DNA of 64,000 bases from Hsuehochloa calcarea. Lineage: Eukaryota > Streptophyta > Magnoliopsida > Poales > Poaceae. Below are positions 57,939-64,000 of the stretch, in pieces. A model generated the notes under the pieces. That model saw nothing but the letters and a program-made list of their open reading frames with translations, was not told the DNA's origin and did no database searches. The position numbers and the translations under genes were made by a program. Every line of letters begins with the position of its first letter. Within the stretch, counting starts at the first letter, position 1. Location of the stretch: positions 3,844,001-3,908,000 of the forward strand of contig CM070605.1 of assembly GCA_036346395.1 (NCBI GenBank). Reading direction: 5' to 3'.

Positions 57939-60131
57939 CGTGGTAGAGCCGCCATTTGCCAGAACCCCTCAATCCCAAAGCGCCGTAGTCGTTTAGCCGT
58001 CGTGGCACACCACCTCACCTGCCACCGTGCTTGCCACCTCAGCCCTTCACGTGCTTGTCGCCTAGTCAGCAGCCATGTGTGAATCCGTGTGTCACCCGTA
58101 CCCCAAACACCAGACCAATCTCGTGTGGGTTTAGTTCACTGTGAGCCAAGCCTATGCCATGTGGGTCCCACTTGTCAGAGCTACAGTACCATAGAGAAAT
58201 GAGTCGTAGACCCATGAGCCAACTTCATGGACTCAGTCCATAAACCAGAGGGCCCACTTGTCATCCACTGTGTCAGATTCTCCTGATTTTCTTTAATTCT
58301 GAAATTTGTTGCTGACGTCAGGATGATGCAATAATACAGAATTTTCTTTTAGAAATATAATTTGGGAAATTTGAAATCGTAATTCCTTTATCTTTTTCTT
58401 CCTTATACGAACTCCGATTGAGCCCATTCAAATTTTTAATTCATCTAAATTGAAGCTCTACCTTTCTGAGATTTTTATTTAATTTTTGGAGTTTCTTATC
58501 TCTCTGTTTTGTATTTATTTGTTTACTTCCTTTCGTTTGCGAGTAGAAGTTGTTACTTTGGGAGCTTTCGAGGAAGGATGAGTTGATTAAGCTCAAGACT
58601 AGTACCAAGACTTTTTCCAAGGCAAGTTGTACCTTTGACCATATTGAACTCGGTTTTTCCAAAACTACATTGATTAAAATTATTGAATTTTACTTTTAGC
58701 ATTCACTTAAATATTTTGGGATTAGCTATATACCAATTTGATTAGATCCATCTTGCCTATTGGATTATCATGATCTTTTGTCACCCTAGCTTGGTTAATC
58801 ATTGGTTGGTAATATCATAGCACAAACATGGGTTGGGCAGATACGAATAGCCTGCTTATTCATGCAACGAGTCACTTATATCATTTGAGTTGCAAATATA
58901 AACTTGACAAAGTGATTATGGAACTCGTGTAAAACTATGTGTTGTATGATGTTACTCGTTGTTGACATATATTGCACTTAACCAACAGGGTGTGAAAAGA
59001 TTTAGACGGAGGCGAGTGGATAGAGCTATGAGATATGGTGGAATTGTGGATTTGAAAGAAATATGAAATTGTTGTTACTTAGTTAGAATATTGGCAGTCT
59101 CACCTTGGTCAATTAATGACTAACTTTGTGCACTATTGAACTGAGCCACAAATGTACAATCACATGCCTGGTATGGGACATGCTTAACTTAGTAAGTTAT
59201 GGAATCTTGGCATTGACTACTTAGGCATCTAGGATAGACTGTGTGCTAGGGTAGAGGTGTGTACCACTGTGGTAGGGTCATATTTATGAGCGGTTCGTTG
59301 TCTTTAGGTCCAACGTTTTGTGTCATACCAAAGCATTGAGGTAGGGTTGGTATGACGATAAAACACATCAGGAGGGTCAATCGTCAAGGTGAACTTTCGG
59401 AAAGGTTTTGTTGTGATCATCTCTGGTCCAGTTGATTGCATCTTGTGGGTAAAGTGTACAACCTCTGTAGAGTGTTAATCAATCTATTCAAATAGCAGTG
59501 TCTGTGGTCATGGACGTGCTCGGGGATTTCACATGAGGGATAGATTTTCCTAAAGACAATTGGGAAGTGACAACTATGTGAGATAACTTGTGCAACTACG
59601 TGAAAGAAATTGATTAGGTTATGGAAGATTTGTGAAAATACTTGTTAAAATTATTATTGTTTATTTGTTTTGAATTACACTTTCTATCTATTATTTGTAT
59701 TCAATTGCAAGTGGTGCTTTATTGCAAAAATACCCTCATAAGTCATTTCCTTGGAATAAGCCATAATCTATAATTGCATTCTGTGGTACAACTGGTTAAG
59801 TACTTAGAGTACTCATTCTTGCTGCAATCATTCGGTTGGAGTGGAGGAATTGTCACCTGCTTTCGAGGAGGGGCTTTACGAGGATGGTGATCGTTAGGTC
59901 TTGATCCGGATCGGTTGTCTATGGCGAGTCGATGGGTATATGCTGGATTAGATTTTGTTCCGCTATTGTTTCTTTATTTAGTGTTAGCCCTACGTGGCTT
60001 AATAATTGTAAACTAGACCATAAGGTCAAAACTGCTATTTATTTAATAAAATTAGTCATTTATTCTTATATTCGTCTTATGTGGAGTGATATTTATCTAC
60101 GTTAACACTATGTGCGCAAGCTTGTGTGGAG
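57939..60131 (+). repeat. Large Gypsy LTR, plus orientation, both ends truncated
   Basis: A GC-rich first part and the conserved block at 59445-59530 in plus orientation are followed by AATAATTGTAAACTAGACCA and TTTAATAAAATTAG near 60050, matching the opposite strand of 54660-54720. It stops before the family LTR end, where a minus-oriented LTR begins. Confidence 0.7.
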
Positions 60132-60885
60132 TGATACAGCACCTGGGAGTTTGCTCCCAGATCCTCTGTGCCTTCTGATCTAGTCCCATGATCAGAGGCT
60201 AATTCACACAGTAAACAAATGTGATAACATCTATAATTCGCAAAACTTTATTAATAAATATAAGAGTTTAACAAAAAGGCTTACAAGCTGACGAATAAGA
60301 TCATAGCGGAAGACGAAGCAGAAGTGGTAGAGCCCAACAAATCTGCTACAAGCAATCGTCTTGGGTAGTGGCCTAGTCATCGGGATCTTCAGAAGTTGAA
60401 AAATCCTTCTCTTCTGAACAATATTTTAGTACAAATAAATGTAACCCACAAGTTACACTCAATAACATAATTATATAATTCATGTAGGGATATATCAAAG
60501 GAAGGCTTATTGGGTTGAATTTGCATAAAACAAAGTTTTCTTTAAATATTTGTACTAAGTTCCAAAGCAGTTATTCCATAACTAAAATTTACTTTCTAAA
60601 TTCTCAAGTTTTATAGTAAGATAATATTCATCCAAGAATGGTAAAGGATACCTTCCTATCACATGGCAAACCGTCCAACTTCCCAATTGGATAAACTACC
60701 CAAAACCATTTGATAAAGTCTTTTGAAAACAAAAACCAAAGTCTAACTTTGAGTAGCTTTGCTTACCATGTCTCTGACCATGGACACTGCTATTTGAATA
60801 GTTTTACACTCTGCAGAGGTTGTACAACTTTACCCAAAAGAGGCAAACATCTTATAATGTCCGTCTGACATACTTTCGTAGGTGT
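60132..60885 (-). repeat. Large Gypsy LTR, minus, 3' part, interrupted
   Basis: It begins TGATACAGCACCTGGGAG on the plus strand. GATCATGGGACTAGATC-type sequence and CTGTGTGAATT resemble the end of the Gypsy F LTR in reverse. It contains the conserved block at 60765-60845 and is broken at 60885 by the next LTR. Confidence 0.65.
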
Positions 60886-63800
60886 TGTCGGGACCCAAAA
60901 ATGCATCTCAGGAATCCTCTGGGTATTCTGAACTAGTTCTAGATCAGTAGCTAGCTCACACAGAAAACAGTGCTGAAATACCATCCATTTATTCGATTTA
61001 ACTAAAAAGATATCAAAATAACAAATAGTAATAATAACTGGATCTTATAGTCAACGTTTACTTAACTTGCCACGTAGGACTAAAGAAACAAATAAACTCT
61101 TGCAGCGGAACAAAAAGTCTTGGAAAGGCCAATCAACATGCCCACATGCAATTGAGTGGAGAACGCATTCTATTCCGCAAAACTTTCATAATCTTCCTTC
61201 TGAAAGAACTCTTGAGCAGCTTGATATTCTTCAACTGATCAACAAAGACGTAAAGTTGTGAGTATATAAAGTACTCAGTAAGCCATAGGAAAATGTATAC
61301 AAATAGTATTCATGCAAGGCTTGCCAAATATTAGTTGTATGGTTCTTTTGCAGAAAGCAGTATTGACAATAAATACAAGATATAGATTGAAATGTGTATT
61401 GGAAAAGAATAGTGAATAAGTAAACAATTACTTTGAAACAACCAGTGAGTTCCCTATTCACTTCCCAACCAACCCAATGATAAGTGAATCCCCAATTCAC
61501 TAATCGACACAAACCACCAAGTGAATTACCTGTTCCCCGAACCGACATTATATTCATTAAGTGAACTTCCCATTTACACTCCGACACATTTTATAAGCAA
61601 CATTATCTCTCGTGTGAAATCCTCGAGCATGTCCATATCCGCGGACACAGCTATTCAAATAGTTTTACACTCTGTAGAGCTTGTACAGCTTGACCCACAA
61701 GAGGTAATCAGCTTATAATGTCCACTCACACACTTCCGTAGGTGTGCGACTAAAATACTATCATAAGGCCTTTACAAAGTTCTGTTTTGACTTGGTTCTG
61801 CTTACTAAGGTTTCAACACTGAATGTCTAACAGACCAAAAAGGCCCCCCTCTTGCACCAAACACAACCCAAATAGAACCAAATCAAAACATCGCTAATTA
61901 ATTAGCGAGGTCCGGCTCATACAGGACATGTGGTTGTACGGTTAAGGTCTAGTTCAATGGCACATAAGATTAAGTCCTTGACAAGTTACCTAGGCGATCT
62001 TACGACAACCCACAACATGTTATAATCACACGCGCAATCCACCATCCACTTGCTTGAGTGAAAACTATTTTGTTCAACCAAGACCAATAACATACTCTGT
62101 CATGGTACACCAATTTTAACAAGAGTGGTTAACCACCACGATTATATATATCATTAAGTCAAAATTAATCATTATGACACATGTGATAATGAACCCATCG
62201 TAACTAAGATGAACTAAGCATTTGTACAATACCTATGTTAGTGATACAAATATGTCCAGCTAAAATATCCATGCTGGGGCGACAAATGATTCATGGCACT
62301 CAAACATCCAATGGAGATATAATGACAAGTAGATGATAGCTAATCCTAAAATAATTTGTATAAAGATAGCATGCAGTTGTATAAAATAATATACTTTTGA
62401 AATCATAGGTTCAATATGATCAAAAGACTGCAGCTTGCCTTGAAATAGATCCTGGTACTGGTCTTGATCTTAGTGCACTCCTCCTTGCTCAAAATTGCGT
62501 GAAGTAGTAACGTCTACACGCAAACAAAGTAAATAAACCAAATAAATACAAAACAGAGATAAAACAAACTCCAAAAATTAAATAAAAAATCTCAGATAAG
62601 TAGAGCTTGAATTTATATGAATTTCAAAATTTGGATAGGCTCAATCAGAGTTCGGATGAAAAAGGTATGGGCTCTCGAAGGTCAAAACCCTAAGAAAAAG
62701 AAAGAAGGAACTGTTTATGATTTTTTTGAATTATTTTTCTATTGAAAATTCCAATTAATGTGCCAGCATGATGTCAGCACACAAAATTAAAATTAAAAGA
62801 AATTCAAAAAAATCCTCACAATTGCTGACATGCGGGTCCGAGGTCCATGGACTAGGTCCACTCAAGGGCTCAAGGGTCTACGGTTTATGAGTTCATGGAA
62901 CAGTCACCCTGACAGGTGGGTCCCATGGATCAGAGGCTAGGTTCACGTGGACTGAATCCACCGAAGCTTGTATTGGGATTAGGGCTCTGGTTCGCCACAC
63001 AAGCGCTGACCGAGCGACACATAGGCCAGGCTACTGACATGGCTGAACACGTGGATGGCCATGTCAGCCGAGAGAGAACCAACAGGGAGCAGAGACAGAG
63101 AGATGGCCGGTGGATTGAGCTCATCGGTGACGACGAACGGCGGCAAGGGAACTCCGGCGAAGTAGCAAAACTAGACCCCGAGGAGACGGTGATGCTCTGG
63201 GAGGTGGAGGCGCAGCAATGCTAGCGACAAGATGGCGATGGCGGCGACATTGGCGGCGGGGAGCTCCACGGTCACGACGGCTCTGGCGAAGAAGTGGCAC
63301 CAAAGCAATCAAGGAGGAGCACCATGACGGCGACAATGAGAGGATCACAGAAGTAGGCTCAGGACGACTGGAGATTGATCACACCGGTGACAAGCAGGAT
63401 ATGACCAGAAATAAGGAAAACGAGCGGCGGTGGCATTTCACCGAAGTAGATGCAACGAAAGGAGAGGGGATTAGATGAGATCAATCAGGAGCATGTGATG
63501 ACACACTTGATTAGGCTAGATACCTACTGTGGTTGTAGATTGAAATGTGGCGGTGGCGACCAGATTTGATGATGAAAACGAAAATGACACTCCGGTTATC
63601 TTCGGAAGGAGATGAAGAGAACTCTGTGTTGCACAAAATGATGTGAATCCAATGGTGGTGGAATCATGGCCGAAGATAGTCCGACAGTGGTGAATTCGGG
63701 TGGAGAAGCTTGCGGCGGTAGCTTGACTCTTCGGCCAATTGCGGCGCAACGAAGGAGAGAATGGGACTGGTGCTTTAGGGTTTCGGGAGAGGATGGCATG

Positions 63801-64000
63801 GGCGAAGAGATTGATACGGTCGACTCTTTAAATAGGGTCAAGAAGGAGGAGATTAGGAGAGAGCCGTCGCTACTCGTGTATTGCATTCGGACATAGGAGT
63901 CCACCTCTGGGACGAAGAAGAAGGCAACGCTGGCGGCGGACCCACATGACGGTGAGAGAAGGGCAAGAGCTAGTGGGTTGTGGCGTGTAAAGGAAAAAGG
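60886..64000 (-). repeat. Large Gypsy LTR, minus, inserted into the previous LTR; runs off the window
   Basis: Its edge TGTCGGGACCCAAAAATG is the reverse of the family LTR end. It contains the conserved block at 61622-61703, the family phrase near 62400-62520, a GC-rich third at 62900-63760 and a TATA-like box in CTTTAAATAGGGTCAAG at 63825. No primer site is at its inner edge. The start of the LTR lies beyond the window. Confidence 0.75.

Noticed and set aside
1..64000. A prokaryotic-type operon, phage or defence system
   Set aside because: Introns, TATA boxes, LTR elements with plant tRNA primer sites and a plant GH10 gene show that this is plant nuclear DNA.

Overview
This is nuclear DNA from a plant, most likely a grass. 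It has LTR retrotransposons nested to several levels, a MULE-like DNA transposon, a LINE fragment, and one intron-containing host gene of a plant-type family. There is no prokaryotic gene organisation. I cannot name the species. Long reading frames are rare because nearly all coding sequence is decayed retroelement or split into exons.

Layout from left to right. (1) 1-9255 is a degenerate Copia element (A, minus strand) that abuts a truncated Gypsy element (B, minus, 9256-about 14774). (2) 14946-21788 is a structurally complete but mutated Copia element (C, minus) with 230- and 218-bp LTRs, a perfect 5-bp target duplication and an unusual GC-rich leader. (3) 23005-26469 is a MULE-like element with long terminal inverted repeats, a near-perfect 9-bp target duplication and the decayed remains of a spliced gene with its own TATA box. 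(4) 26599-31446 is the only recognisable host gene: a minus-strand GH10 endo-1,4-beta-xylanase with four CBM22-type modules over at least eight exons. It has a frameshift in the first module and its 5' end was not found. (5) 31505-32855 is a 5'-truncated LINE ending in an (AT)26 tract. (6) 33660-42124 is an internally deleted Copia element (D, plus) with a perfect TTGTA target duplication. Its 3' LTR is split by a 5.8-kb Gypsy element (E, plus, 34350-40105) that carries an antisense reading frame with its own TATA box. (7) 42125-45300 is mostly unassigned, with GC-rich stretches. (8) 45300-64000 is a pile-up of one large Gypsy LTR family in both orientations, including a 5' LTR with primer-binding site and gag (F), a perfect solo LTR (54522-57779), LTRs inserted into LTRs, and a Copia solo LTR (G, 52172-54008) inserted in the gag of F.

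The most striking shared feature is that several unrelated LTRs carry clusters of short perfect palindromes. Three Copia LTR families each have their own 11-mer of the form CGG-N5-CCG (CGGAAGTTCCG, CGGTAGTACCG, CGGTCGGACCG), often spaced about 20-23 bp apart. Two Gypsy-associated regions have analogous inverted-repeat minisatellites (14580-14775 and 48058-48610). The large Gypsy LTR family has its own conserved double-palindrome block in six copies. The second notable item is the antisense gene of Gypsy E. I ran no alignments or searches; family names come from motifs read by eye.
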